DNA from: CAWCTD01 sp963798455 | GTDB lineage: Bacteria; Acidobacteriota; Terriglobia; Bryobacterales; Bryobacteraceae | DNA length: 64,000 bases | Direction: 5' to 3' | NCBI GenBank assembly: GCA_963798455.1 | Contig: CAWCTD010000004.1 | Coordinates: 1,240,001-1,304,000 of the forward strand | Shown here: positions 25,948 to 35,611 of the stretch, in pieces | Layout of the letters: each line of letters begins with the position of its first letter | How positions within the stretch are numbered: position 1 is the stretch's first letter | The notes under the pieces: generated by a model | What the model saw: only the letters and a program-made list of their open reading frames with translations | Database searches by the model: none | What the model was told of the DNA's origin: nothing | Program-made: the position numbers and the translations under genes

Positions 25948-26044
25948 GGACGTAGCGACGAGTATAGCAACGCCGTGCCCCTGCTTGTGCGGGATGCGTT
26001 AGAATAGCGGGGTTCAGGCGCATTTCCGGAAGGAGAAGGAAGCT

Positions 26045-26176
26045 TTGGCAGAGGACAAAAAATACAAGACCGAGAACCTTGGGAGCGGAACGTTCCGTAT
26101 CAGCAAGCCCAAGCGTAAATCCAGAAAGGCCCGCCAGTCGAAACTGAAGAACCCCCAGCGGGGCGCGAGGAAATAG
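26045..26176 (+). CDS. Small highly basic protein, 43 residues
   Basis: A TTG start with GAAGGAGAAGGAAG just upstream opens a 43-codon frame: AEDKKYKTENLGSGTFRISK, then PKRKSRKARQSKLKNPQRGARK. About two fifths of the residues are Lys or Arg and the C-terminal half is almost wholly basic, as in small ribosome- or nucleic-acid-binding proteins. A TAGAAT lies about 45 bases upstream. No known family is recognised. A strong ribosome site and a stop just before a long hairpin support it as a real gene. Confidence 0.5.
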   Translation: MAEDKKYKTENLGSGTFRISKPKRKSRKARQSKLKNPQRGARK

Positions 26177-26179
26177 CCT

Positions 26180-26238
26180 GTGGCTTGTAGCCTGTGGCCT
26201 GTGGAATCGGAATCCACGGGCCGCAAGCTACGAGCCAC
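26180..26238. repeat. Long imperfect hairpin after the small basic gene
   Basis: The sequence 26180-26205 pairs with 26213-26238 with few mismatches (several of them G-U in RNA) around a 7-base loop. It begins 3 bases after the stop codon. It may act as a terminator or message-end protector, or be a dispersed palindromic repeat. No U-tract follows. The rest of 26239-26456 contains nothing recognisable. Confidence 0.5.
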
Positions 26239-26456
26239 GAGCCTTCTCTGAGGGAATCCGGCTGGAGGCAGCACGCTCCCAATCTGGAGCGGGAGGGGCG
26301 TCATGGTAGGAATTTCGGGGTCTGCTTCAGGCAGGCTGAAGGCTGGACCGAACTCCCTCTCTCGCCACCACCATACACTCCGAACCGCCGGCAAGGATGA
26401 ACACAATTATCTAATTTACTGAAAAGAAACAGAAAAAAATCCAGGGAGCGCTGTCA

Positions 26457-28263
26457 CTAGAAGATGAAGTTGAACCCGCCGCGGACGCTTCGCGGGGTGT
26501 GCAGCAAAAGGGCGCGGCGGCCCCCTGCGGTGGCCATGGGCAGGTAACCTTGGGCCAGGATGTTGCGCAGGTCGGCGGTGACCTCCAGAACGTCCGCCTA
26601 TACATGAAACCACGGGCACAGGCTGACGGAAGTGGACGTTCCAGCCGATATCAGACCGAAATGACTGCGTGAGGTAGAGGTGAGGGGCGGTCAGCGACCT
26701 GCCGTCGGCCCACCGGTAGCTGGTCGTAAACTGCGTGCCTGTCACGGGCGCGGTAGCGGCAAACTTCAGGGCAAGCCAGCGGCGCTGCCCGTGGCGCAAC
26801 ATGCGGCGAAACTCGTCCCCGCCGCCGGCACTCAGGTCCGCCTGAATCGGGATCAACGCGTTGCCACTGCCGCCCGCCAGCGTGAGGCCGAAATTCTCGC
26901 CCAGGGCCTGAGTCACCGAGGCCATATAACCCGCACTGGAATAGTCGCCCGCGTTGAACACCGAACTATTGGAAAGCAAATCCGGCAGAAGGTCGCTCGG
27001 CGGAACGACACCCGGCGGCGCCACCATGGTCAAGGCGGCATTGGTTACCGACTCCCGGTAGGCCGCCAGGCCATATGTGCGCGAACCGATTGTAATGTGA
27101 TACGCCAGCTCGAGGTTGTTGGCACGCTGCACGCGCGCATGGCCGTCGCGCAATGAGACCCGGGGGAACAGGGACAGGGCGGCGAGATCCTGTTGCAGTT
27201 CGCTGGAGGCTCCTCTCTGAGAGACGAAGAATTCACCGGGCGGGAGGCCCGAGTTGAACGCAAATTCCACGGCGCCGTTCTCGCCGAGGTCGTAGGTCAA
27301 TCGTCCGTAAGGGCTGAAGTAGTTCAGTGTATTCAGGAAGCTCACGGACTCCATGGAAAAGCCGTACTCCAGGTGGAGCCCTTCCCCAATCGCCTTCTGG
27401 TCCAGGAAGCCGACCGACATCGTACGGAGCGCCGGGGCGGCTCCCTCCTGGCCGGTGAGGAGCCCGGCGCCGGTCCGGGCGGGGAGGTACAGTTCACGCA
27501 AAGTGAGATTGACCTGTGCGGACGTGCGGCCATCGGGACCGCGGCTGTAGCTGGTTCTAAAGCCGGCCGCGGGGATGCCGGTGGCGGAGGAGTACCCGAA
27601 GTTGCCGCTGACGTGGATACGATTGTCGCCGAACACCGAAGTGGCCAGGGCGAAGGCCGTGCCCAGGTCGGGCTCGTTGCCGAGTTGAGACACGTCGCCC
27701 TGGTCGCCGGCGGAGAACTTAACGACTCCGTGGGTCTCGGAGAAAAGGCTGCCGGCCGAGGACGAGCGGCCCTTCGGATCGGCGATGGAGACCCGCGGGC
27801 CGAACCGGAGGACCGGCCGGGTGGCGCTGGAGCCGCGCAGCACCCATTTCCATTCGTCGCTCATGATGGAACTGCTGCCGGTCGAGGAGTAGACCAGCTC
27901 GATGGAACTCAGCACGCCCGCCAGGTTGATGCTGAGCAGGCTGCGCATCCCAGGCTGGACCACGATGTTTCGCTTGAGGGCAGGCAGGAAGCTGGCCAGA
28001 CTCACGCGCACGGAGTAGGAGCCGGGGGCCAGGGAGCCGAACATGAAGCTGCCGTACTCATCGCTGAGAGCGCGTACGGTAAGCCGCTCCAGGCTATTGA
28101 AGAGCAGCACGGTGGCGCCCATCTGCGGAACGCCGGCGGAATTCGTGACGAAGCCGACGATGGCCCCCGAGAGCTTATTCGGGGGAGCCGCCGAGGCACA
28201 CGTGCCCGCGGCGAGGATGCCTGCTACCATTGCTATCGCCCTAATGCGTGCCCTGGCGCCCAT
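26457..28263 (-). pseudogene. Outer-membrane protein with CarboxypepD_reg-like N-terminus, frameshifted near the C-terminus
   Basis: A signal peptide (IRAIAMVAGILAAGTCASA) is followed by a carboxypeptidase-regulatory-like Ig domain (LSGAIVGFVTNSAGVPQMGATVLLF ... SDEYGSFMFGSLAPGSYSVRV, residues about 30-110) and then about 450 residues of beta-barrel-like sequence. In the main frame the C-terminus turns into implausible Pro/Arg/His-rich sequence after PVPVV. In the neighbouring frame the sequence ADVLEVTADLRNILAQGYLP, then LLLHTPRSVRGGFNFIF and a TAG at 26457, gives the natural barrel ending with a terminal Phe. The shift lies near 26598. If real, the barrel would not fold properly. The ATG at 28263 is preferred over the GTG at 28281. 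It follows the GWxTD gene by 40 bases. Confidence 0.65.
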
Positions 28264-28303
28264 TCCGGAACGATGCCTCACTGCTCCAGTGTTATGCTAC
28301 TTC

Positions 28304-29983
28304 CTACTGTACAGTAAAATTCGCGGAGGTGGCGACCTTCGCGTCGCGATTGCGGTCGGTGGCGGTCAGCTTCAGAGTGTAGTGGCCCGGTCCAACCTTC
28401 TCGAGCGGAAGCAGCTTCTCGATGGTGACCTGGCTGGCCGAAGCGCCGTCGATCGCGTTCACATCCTCCGAAAAGTCGATAACCTTCTCGTTGGTGCCTT
28501 CCTTGGTGACCTCGTACTGAACAGATCCGTTCGGCTTCTGCGTCTTCTCGTCGGGAGCGAAGTTGTAGAACTGAACGTAGACGCCCATTCTCTCGTCGCG
28601 GCGGAAGGTCTCGCCCACGCGCGGGCGGACTTTTGTGGTCCCGATCACGAACTGCCCCGTGCCGATGCTGCGTGTGGGAACCGGCTCGATCAGGTCGGCG
28701 AGCACCAGAGTGCTGGAAGCCAGGGCCTCGCTGTCGTAGCGCGGCACGTGCAGCGCGACCTCGTAGTTGTTCATGTTGCCGCCCACCACGTCCTTGGCGA
28801 CGATATTCATGCGATAGGTTCCCGGCGCAAGGTAGATGGCTTTGCCGTAAATGGAGGAGCCCTTGATCGCCTCCTGGAACAGCTCTTCCGGAACCTCCAC
28901 CGATATCGGGTCCTCGAAGACGGAGACCACGCGGCGCGCCAGCGAAGTGACGCGGCAGTAGATATTGACCGTGGCTTTCTCGACGCCTTCCTTGTTCTGG
29001 AATTGGAGGTCCTTGCGGTCAAACAGCAAGGTGATGTTGGTGAGCACGGAGGAGTCGGTCATGCGGACGTAGTCCACCCGCGTCTTCATGGGCAGGACGT
29101 TATAGGTAATTCTGGAAGAGACGGCGGCTTCCAAATCCTTGAACTTGATGGAAGGCGCTTTCTGGAGGTTGGTGTACTGCTCCAACCGCTCGAACTGTTG
29201 CAGGCGCGCGGGCAGGGGTTGGTCCCCGACGCCGAGACGAGTGCCGTCGGTGCGAGTGAAGCGGTCGTCCTTGCTGGCCAGGCCCATTTGCTCCATCAGC
29301 GTCAGGCCGGCGTTAGGGACATACAGCAGAGCGTCCTTCTCGGAAGGATCCATGGTCATGTGGAACTCACCGGTCATGGTGGGGTCCACGAACTCGATCT
29401 GCACGTCGGTGCCGACTCCCTCAATCCAGCGGTAGCGCCAGATCTCGAAGGGGTACGTGGAGGTGTTGCCGCCGCCCTCTTCATAGGGCCGCTCGTAGCT
29501 GCCTCCGGAGGGATGCTCCTCGCGCTCATCGGGCGGGCCGAAGGTGATGTAGATGCGGCCCCGGTCGCTCTTCCATCCGGGAATGCCCGAGGCAAAACGC
29601 TCGTTGGCGTAAGCGATGCGGCGGTAGTGTTCTTCCTTGAACTCGTTCTCGGCCGTGTCAGGGGTGGGATCGCGCCTGAGCCAGAACTGCTCGATGAAGT
29701 TCTCACGCTCCTCGTCCGTGGAGAGCCGCTTGAAGGCGGCGCGCTCCTCGTCGGTGATGATGTAGGTGACGTCTTCGTCGAGCCACTTGCGGTAGGGCCC
29801 CTCCAGTTCCTTGCGGAGTTTGTCTTCCTGCCGGCGCTTGTCCCTCGCGCTGAGGGGCTTGGCCACGGTCTCCCGCTGTGTGGCGGCCGGGGCGGGTTTG
29901 GGTTTGTCGGCCGCGTGGCCCAGCCACGCCAGCGGCGCCAAACTCGAGACAGAGCAGACAAGCAAGACTGTACGTGCCGTCAT
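28304..29983 (-). CDS. GWxTD-domain secreted protein
   Basis: A 559-residue exported protein. After a signal peptide comes the GWxTD domain (about residues 65-220): KWLDEDVTYIITDEERAAF, FIEQFWLRRDPTPDTAENEF, HYRRIAYANERF and GWKSDRGRIYITFGPPDE. The domain is named for proteins common in Acidobacteriota and some Bacteroidota; its biochemical role is unknown. The C-terminal half (about 300-559) is beta-rich, with two Ig-like or fibronectin-like units. GGAGGG lies 9 bases before the ATG. The downstream outer-membrane protein is on the same transcript, which suggests that both act at the cell surface. Confidence 0.85.
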   Translation of the reverse strand: MTARTVLLVCSVSSLAPLAWLGHAADKPKPAPAATQRETVAKPLSARDKRRQEDKLRKELEGPYRKWLDEDVTYIITDEERAAFKRLSTDEERENFIEQFWLRRDPTPDTAENEFKEEHYRRIAYANERFASGIPGWKSDRGRIYITFGPPDEREEHPSGGSYERPYEEGGGNTSTYPFEIWRYRWIEGVGTDVQIEFVDPTMTGEFHMTMDPSEKDALLYVPNAGLTLMEQMGLASKDDRFTRTDGTRLGVGDQPLPARLQQFERLEQYTNLQKAPSIKFKDLEAAVSSRITYNVLPMKTRVDYVRMTDSSVLTNITLLFDRKDLQFQNKEGVEKATVNIYCRVTSLARRVVSVFEDPISVEVPEELFQEAIKGSSIYGKAIYLAPGTYRMNIVAKDVVGGNMNNYEVALHVPRYDSEALASSTLVLADLIEPVPTRSIGTGQFVIGTTKVRPRVGETFRRDERMGVYVQFYNFAPDEKTQKPNGSVQYEVTKEGTNEKVIDFSEDVNAIDGASASQVTIEKLLPLEKVGPGHYTLKLTATDRNRDAKVATSANFTVQ

Positions 29984-30127
29984 TTGCCGCAGCCCTCCCG
30001 GGCCGTATCCCCTCCCATCTCCAATCCGGATCTACATCAATTCTAGGCCGCCGCGGGGGAGGCGTCAAGGCGCACAAAAGCGGATGGAAGGGGAATAGTC
30101 CGGTGCCTCAGGGCGGGATATGCCCCA

Positions 30128-30149
30128 CCGCTACGCTATCGCATAGCGG
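30128..30149. other. Small hairpin in the 237-base gap before the histidine kinase
   Basis: CCGCTA and TAGCGG pair across a 10-base loop. The gap from 29984 to 30220, between divergent genes, should hold both promoters, but no convincing -35/-10 pair was recognised. Weak evidence for a regulatory role. Confidence 0.2.
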
Positions 30150-30220
30150 GCGTCTCCCAAAAACCAGATTTGCCGCGGCCGAACAGCCCGATTATCCTGG
30201 GGTTTGGAGCCCCGGAGCTC

Positions 30221-33187
30221 ATGGCAACGAACGTGCACCACGTTTCGGACGCTGGGGTGTGGTGTCGGGCGGTGAGGGAACTCAAACGCCAATTCGCGAG
30301 CGCGTTGTTGGTCGTGCTGACCGTGGCGGCCGTGGTGTCCGGGGGCATCAATTTCCAGCAGCAGAGGCAGTTCCGGCTGCCCGACGATGGCGTGACTTGG
30401 ATGGAGCGCAAAGGCGCCGTCGAGGCGCTCCAGGTAACCGGTGACGGTCCGGCGGCGCGGGCCGGGATCAGGGCCGGGGACAGGCTGCTACAGATCAACG
30501 GGACGCCGGTCGAGCAAGCCACCGACGTGTCTCGCATCCTGGTCCGGATCGGTTCGTGGCAGCAGGCGAAATACTCGCTGGAGCGTTCCGGGGTGACGTT
30601 CAAAGCTTCGGTGATGGTGGGGGAGATGACGCCGGAGCCCGCGCTCTACTACCAGTACATGGTCGGGCTGGCGTACCTGGGGATCGGTCTTTTCGTGTAT
30701 TTCCGCCGCGGTAATGCGCAAAGGGCGATCCACTTCTACGCGCTTTGCCTGGCGTCGTTCGTGCTGTCAACCTTCCACTACACGGGCAAGCTGAACAACT
30801 TCGACAAGGTGATGTACTGGGGCAACGTGATGGCGGGGCTGCTGGCGCCGACGCTTTTCCTGCACTTCTGCCTGGCCTTCCCGGAGGCGCGGCGCCGGCC
30901 GGGCGGCAGGGTCAAAATGGCCGCCCTCTATGCGCCCGCCGCGCTGCTGGCGGCGCTGTTTTTGGGCGTGTCGAGCGGGACGCTCCAGGTTGCCATTCCG
31001 GCGGTGGAATTGCGCTGGCTGTTGGACCGGGTCTGGCTGGTTCTTATGGCCGCCTTGTACGTGGCGGGAGGCGCGGTGCTGAGCGTGCGCTACCGGCGGG
31101 CGGAGGATCCCATCGTCCGGCAGCAGTTGAAGTGGCTCAGGAACGGCGCCGTGTTCGGGGTGGTTCCCTTCCTGCTGTTTTATGTGGTGCCTTACAGCCT
31201 GGGCGCGGTTCCGGGTCCTTACATGAGACTGGCCGTGTTGTCGCTGGGACTGGTCCCTCTGACGTGGGCCTACGCCGTGCTGAGGTACCGCCTGATGGAC
31301 GTGGACGTCATATTCCAGCAGGGCTACGTTTACACCCTGGCCACGTTGTGCATATTGGGGCTTTTCTACGGTCTTATCTTCTCTCTGGGCAAGTTCGAGG
31401 ATCTGAGTCCAGGGGCTGCTCTGCTGCTGATCCTGATCGCGGCCTTCGCCTTCCAGCCCATCCGCGGGTGGATCCAGGTGCAGCTTGACAAGTATTATTT
31501 CTACAAGGACCGCTACGACTACCGGCGAACGCTGATCGAGTTTGGGCGCGAGCTGGGTTCGGAGATGGACATGGACGCCATCCTGGCCTCGGTGGCCGAG
31601 CGAATGAGGCGGACGCTTTCCGTGCCCCGGGTGGCCTTCTTTCTGGCCGACGAAAGCGAGCAGCAGTTTCGCTTGCAGGCCGCGTTCGGCGCAATGGAGC
31701 GCCGCGGGAAGAGCGGGGAGGAGAACCAACCGGACCTGAGTTTCCTCCTGGCGGAGCCAGGGGTTCCCTACCTGTTTTTCGAACAGCCGCGTCACCCGCT
31801 GGATGTGCCGTCGCGGCGCTGGCCCGCGGCCGTGCGCAAGACCATCGCCGAGCTGGATCTGACCTACTATGTGCCCTGCCCGGTGCGAGGCAAGACCATC
31901 GCCTACATCGGCGTCAGCCGCACGGACAAAGGCGATTTCCTGCCGAGCGACGACGTCGAGATGCTGGTGACCCTGGCGGGATACGTGGGGATCGCGATCG
32001 AGAACACGCGCCTCTACCGCAGCCTGCAACGCAAGGTCGAAGAGAACGAGCGGCTCAAGGAGTTCAAGGAAAACATTATCGAGTCGATCAACGTGGGCAT
32101 TCTGGCCGCCGACCTGGAGGACAGCGTCGAGAGCTGGAACACGCAGATGGAGCGGCTGACCGGCATCCCGCGCGAAAAGGCGCTGGGACGCCCGCTGGCG
32201 GCGCTGTTTCCGGAAAATCTGGCCCAAAGCTTCGAGCGGGTGCGGGAGGACAGCGGCGTACATCACCTGTACAAGTTCCCCCTGCGGCTGAACAACGTCC
32301 CGGCACCCGGCGGGACTCCTACCAACGGCAAGGGCGTGCTGGAGATGCCGGCGCCCGGGCGCGAGGCGGAGCAGGAACCTGCCGAGACTCTGCTCAACAT
32401 CGCCATCGCCCCGCTGATCTCGCGCGACGAGAAGCGGATCGGCCGGCTGATCATCTTCGATGACGTCACCACGCGGGATGAGCTGGAACGCCGGCTGGTG
32501 CAGGCCGACAAGCTCAGCTCGGTGGGCCTGCTGGCGGCCGGCGTCGCGCACGAAGTAAACACGCCGCTGGCCGTGATTTCGACCTACGCGCAGATGCTGG
32601 CCAAGCAGGTGGAAGGCGACGAGCGGAAAGCGGCCCTGCTGGACAAGATCGCCAAGCAGACCTTCCGCGCCAGCGAGATCGTCAACTCGCTGCTGAACTT
32701 CTCGCGGACCAGCCCGCGGAAGTTCGACGACGTGGACCTGGCGAGGGTGATCCGCGAGACCCTGGTGCTGGTCGAGCCCCAGGTGGAGAAGTCGGGCGTA
32801 CACGTGCGGTTGGATCTGCAAGAGGCGCTGCCTCCGATCCGGGGCAACGCCAGCCAGCTCCAGCAAGTCTTCCTGAACCTGTTCCTGAACGCCAGGGACG
32901 CCATGGAGCACGGCGGCACTCTGGAGGTCAAGGCGTGGGAAGCGGGACACGGTGTGCAGGTGGAGGTCTCGGACACCGGGCTGGGGATCGCGCCTGAGCA
33001 TCTGCCCAGGATCTACGATCCCTTCTTCACGACCAAGACTACGCGGAAGGGAACCGGCCTCGGTCTGTCGATCACCTACGGGATTGTACGCGATCATGGA
33101 GGAGTGATCGAAGTCGAGAGCCGGCCGTCGCAGGGCACCAAGTTCCGGCTCGAGTTTCCAACGCTGAGGAAAGCCGTGAATGCCTGA
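30221..33187 (+). CDS. PDZ-7TM-GAF-PAS sensor histidine kinase
   Basis: A 988-residue membrane-bound sensor. In order: one membrane span (about 20-40); a PDZ-like domain (about 50-125, with GPAARAGIRAGDRLLQINGTPV); about eight further spans (145-405); a GAF domain (430-600); a PAS domain (about 620-735, INVGILAADLEDSVESWN); HisKA with the phospho-accepting His in GVAHEVNTPL (about residue 776); and HATPase_c with the N box (LNLFLNARDAM), DTGLGI and GTGLGLS. The 7TM part is of the type that couples to lipids or peptides. The ATG at 30221 follows GGAG; a TTG at 30170 is less likely. Its stop overlaps the response-regulator start by 8 bases, so the two proteins form a pair. Confidence 0.92.
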   Translation: MATNVHHVSDAGVWCRAVRELKRQFASALLVVLTVAAVVSGGINFQQQRQFRLPDDGVTWMERKGAVEALQVTGDGPAARAGIRAGDRLLQINGTPVEQATDVSRILVRIGSWQQAKYSLERSGVTFKASVMVGEMTPEPALYYQYMVGLAYLGIGLFVYFRRGNAQRAIHFYALCLASFVLSTFHYTGKLNNFDKVMYWGNVMAGLLAPTLFLHFCLAFPEARRRPGGRVKMAALYAPAALLAALFLGVSSGTLQVAIPAVELRWLLDRVWLVLMAALYVAGGAVLSVRYRRAEDPIVRQQLKWLRNGAVFGVVPFLLFYVVPYSLGAVPGPYMRLAVLSLGLVPLTWAYAVLRYRLMDVDVIFQQGYVYTLATLCILGLFYGLIFSLGKFEDLSPGAALLLILIAAFAFQPIRGWIQVQLDKYYFYKDRYDYRRTLIEFGRELGSEMDMDAILASVAERMRRTLSVPRVAFFLADESEQQFRLQAAFGAMERRGKSGEENQPDLSFLLAEPGVPYLFFEQPRHPLDVPSRRWPAAVRKTIAELDLTYYVPCPVRGKTIAYIGVSRTDKGDFLPSDDVEMLVTLAGYVGIAIENTRLYRSLQRKVEENERLKEFKENIIESINVGILAADLEDSVESWNTQMERLTGIPREKALGRPLAALFPENLAQSFERVREDSGVHHLYKFPLRLNNVPAPGGTPTNGKGVLEMPAPGREAEQEPAETLLNIAIAPLISRDEKRIGRLIIFDDVTTRDELERRLVQADKLSSVGLLAAGVAHEVNTPLAVISTYAQMLAKQVEGDERKAALLDKIAKQTFRASEIVNSLLNFSRTSPRKFDDVDLARVIRETLVLVEPQVEKSGVHVRLDLQEALPPIRGNASQLQQVFLNLFLNARDAMEHGGTLEVKAWEAGHGVQVEVSDTGLGIAPEHLPRIYDPFFTTKTTRKGTGLGLSITYGIVRDHGGVIEVESRPSQGTKFRLEFPTLRKAVNA

Positions 33188-34655
33188 GCAGGCCGCCGCC
33201 GAGAGCCACCCCTCCACAGTCAAAGGCAGGATCCTCGTCGTGGACGACGAGGCGGATATCCGCGAAAGCCTGGGGGATCTGCTGGGCGACGAGGGGTATG
33301 CGATCGATGCGGCGGCCAATGCCGCCGAGGGGCTCCGCAAGTACGAGGCAGGGGGCTACGATCTCCTGCTGCTGGACCTGATGATGCCCGACCGCTCAGG
33401 CATGGAGGTGCTGCGCGAGATCCGGGAGAAGGACCGCGAGACGCCGGTGCTGGTGATCACGGCCTACGGCTCGGTGCCGGTGGCGGTAGAGGCGCTGAAA
33501 GCCGGCGCGAACGACTTTTTCGAGAAGCCCTGGAAGAACGAGAAGCTGCTGATCGAGATCGAGCGGACGATCTCGAAGCGCCGCTTGGAAACCGAGAACG
33601 TCCAACTCCGGCGGGCGCTGAAGCAACGCTTCGACTTCCCCGACATCATCGGAAAAGGGGACCGGATGGTGCGGGTGCTGGATCTGGTGCGCCAGGTCGC
33701 GCCCAGCCGAGCGACGATTCTGATCACGGGCGAGACGGGCACGGGCAAGGAACTCATCGCCAAAGCCATCCACGACAACTCGCCGCGCGCGGACCAGATG
33801 TTCGTGCCGGTCAACAGCGGTTCGCTGCCCCCGGACCTGCTGGAATCGACGCTGTTCGGCCATGCCAGGGGTGCCTTCACGGGCGCGATCGCCTCGCGCA
33901 AGGGCTACTTCGAGATCGCCGACCGCGGCACGATTTTCTTCGACGAGATCGGGACGATCGGGCCGGAGACCCAGGCCAAACTCCTCCGCGTGATCCAAGA
34001 GAAGGAGTTCATGCCGCTGGGGTCGAGCGCGACGGTGCGCGTCGATGTGCGCATCATCGCGGCAACCAACGCCGATCTGAAGAAGCTCGTGGAGGAGGGG
34101 AAGTTCCGCGAGGACCTGTACTACCGGCTGAATGTGATCAACATCAGCCTTCCCTCGTTGCGGGACCGCAAAGAGGACATTCCCGTGCTGGTCGAGTACT
34201 TCTTCGCCAAGTACAGCCGCGAGAACGAGAAGTTCGTCGCGCCCGACGGGGGCAGTGTGCTGCGCTTCGAGCCGGAAGCCGTGCAGTTGTTGATGGACCA
34301 CGCCTGGCCCGGCAACGTTCGAGAGCTGGAGAACGTGGTGGAGCGAGCGGTGGTGCTGGCCGCCGCGCCGGTAGTTCCCGCCAACGTGCTGCCCGATCAC
34401 CTTCTTCAGGCCGCGGGCCTGCGCATCCGCAGGGACGAAAGCGGCGGGCTGCCGCCGGACGCTTCGCTTTACGAGATCGTGGCGGATTACGAGCGGCGGG
34501 TCATCCTCGAGCGGCTGGAGGCGGCGAACTGGAGCCAGACGGAAGCGGCCCAGAGTCTCGACGTGCCGCTCTCAACCCTCAACCAGAAGATCAAGCGGCT
34601 GAACATCGAGATCCGCAAGAAGTCCGAGGGGACCAAGCAGGAGCGAAGCTCGTAG
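33180..34655 (+). CDS. NtrC-family sigma-54 response regulator
   Basis: A 491-residue response regulator that activates sigma-54 promoters. It has a receiver domain (residues 17-130) with phospho-Asp in LLLLDLMMPD (about 65), the AAA+ domain (about 155-390) with Walker A GETGTGKE, the intact sigma-54-contacting GAFTGA loop, the Walker B FFDEIG and the arginine finger region, and a C-terminal Fis-type helix-turn-helix (NWSQTEAAQSLDVPLSTLNQ). It is coupled to the kinase upstream and closed by a terminator downstream, so the two genes are a self-contained operon. Targets unknown. Confidence 0.95.
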   Translation: MPEQAAAESHPSTVKGRILVVDDEADIRESLGDLLGDEGYAIDAAANAAEGLRKYEAGGYDLLLLDLMMPDRSGMEVLREIREKDRETPVLVITAYGSVPVAVEALKAGANDFFEKPWKNEKLLIEIERTISKRRLETENVQLRRALKQRFDFPDIIGKGDRMVRVLDLVRQVAPSRATILITGETGTGKELIAKAIHDNSPRADQMFVPVNSGSLPPDLLESTLFGHARGAFTGAIASRKGYFEIADRGTIFFDEIGTIGPETQAKLLRVIQEKEFMPLGSSATVRVDVRIIAATNADLKKLVEEGKFREDLYYRLNVINISLPSLRDRKEDIPVLVEYFFAKYSRENEKFVAPDGGSVLRFEPEAVQLLMDHAWPGNVRELENVVERAVVLAAAPVVPANVLPDHLLQAAGLRIRRDESGGLPPDASLYEIVADYERRVILERLEAANWSQTEAAQSLDVPLSTLNQKIKRLNIEIRKKSEGTKQERSS

Positions 34656-34677
34656 GGAAAAGGCTCACGAAAGCGAT

Positions 34678-34709
34678 AGGGCCGGTCACGCTCTCGCATG
34701 ACCGGCCCT
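34678..34709 (+). terminator. Rho-independent terminator of the kinase-regulator operon
   Basis: An 11-base perfect stem (AGGGCCGGTCA with its complement) and a 10-base loop are followed by TTTGAAAA. The stem is 22 bases after the stop codon. On the opposite strand it could also serve the convergent PEP-CTERM gene, which ends at 34748. Confidence 0.8.
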
Positions 34710-34747
34710 TTGAAAAGGCCGGGGAGTTCACCTAGTGGCCAGCCCGA

Positions 34748-35374
34748 TCAGCCGCGCGTGCGGCACCGCAGCAGGCCCAGAAGCAACAGACCACCGCCGA
34801 TCAAGCCGAACGTTACAGGCTCGGGGGTGTCGAAGCTCTGGCTGAAAGAGCTCATGTGACCGTCAGACTCCGTGCCGATATCCTTGAAGATGTAAAGCGA
34901 AGCCTGGGGGCTCTCGAACCAGACCTGAGCAGACTGACCTGAGGCGGCGCTCAATGTAGCTACCTCCTGCCCCTCGGCGCAGACGTTGCCCGGCTGAATC
35001 GGGCCGCTGCAGACCCTTTCCGCGATGCTTGTCACGCCGGTCGCTCCGTTCGTCAAATCCACGCCTAGAACGGGGGAGCCGGTCACCTGGAAATAGAACC
35101 AGATGTCTTGGTTGCCGGTCAACAGGCCGGGGTTGAAATTCAGCATGATGCCCCCGCTCGTATCTTGCACACTGACCAAAAAGACCGACGGAGTGGGGAC
35201 GTTCCCCGCGTTCACCGCCGAGAAACCGCTGAACGTAAGGCCGCCGAGTGAGTCGCAACTGAAACCTGGGGTGCCGATGACATCCGTGCCTGTCGAGCCT
35301 GTACACATCGTCGATGCCGAGACGGTGGCTACACCAAGCAGTACAACCGCTGTCAGGAACAGGAACCTTCGCAT
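34748..35374 (-). CDS. PEP-CTERM sorting-domain protein
   Basis: A 208-residue secreted protein with signal peptide (MRRFLFLTAVVLLGVATVSA) and a C-terminal exosortase tag: TPEPVT, a hydrophobic stretch GLIGGGLLLLGLL and basic RCRTRG. The middle has cysteines near 23, 39, 126 and 133, which could form disulfides. The ATG at 35374 is chosen over a 71-codon upstream extension because GGAAGG lies before it and the signal peptide starts there. It is the second exosortase substrate in the window; there is no exosortase nearby. Function unknown. Confidence 0.82.
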   Translation of the reverse strand: MRRFLFLTAVVLLGVATVSASTMCTGSTGTDVIGTPGFSCDSLGGLTFSGFSAVNAGNVPTPSVFLVSVQDTSGGIMLNFNPGLLTGNQDIWFYFQVTGSPVLGVDLTNGATGVTSIAERVCSGPIQPGNVCAEGQEVATLSAASGQSAQVWFESPQASLYIFKDIGTESDGHMSSFSQSFDTPEPVTFGLIGGGLLLLGLLRCRTRG

Positions 35375-35470
35375 TGTAACCTTCCTCCCCGTGCCGAAAT
35401 CAGAAGTAAAATCTCGACACACACCCCCATCCAGCAAGGCGTATACGGCCCGGTCGGTCGTATGTAAACA

Positions 35471-35499
35471 AGGATATCCCAACGCTGCGGGCTTTTCAA
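35471..35499 (-). promoter_or_regulatory. Sigma-70-like promoter of the PEP-CTERM gene
   Basis: On the minus strand TTGAAA (35499-35494) and TATCCT (35476-35471) are spaced by 17 bases. The leader before the ATG at 35374 would be about 90 bases. Confidence 0.5.
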
Positions 35500-35611
35500 G
35501 AGATTTGTGGACTCTTTTCACCCTAATGCCCGCGTTTCGGTACTGGTACTTTTTTGCTTGACCGAAAAGACGAGGCTCCGAGAGCAAGGCTCGCCAGCCA
35601 ACCCAATAGAA

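Noticed and set aside
28043..30046. 667-codon open frame on the plus strand opposite the GWxTD gene
   Set aside because: The minus-strand protein has a signal peptide and a recognisable domain; the plus-strand frame shows no motif.
30767..33340. 857-codon open frame on the minus strand, opposite the histidine kinase and response regulator
   Set aside because: It is an antisense frame of GC-rich coding DNA; its protein is rich in Arg, His, Gln and Pro with no domain, and the plus strand encodes two textbook proteins.
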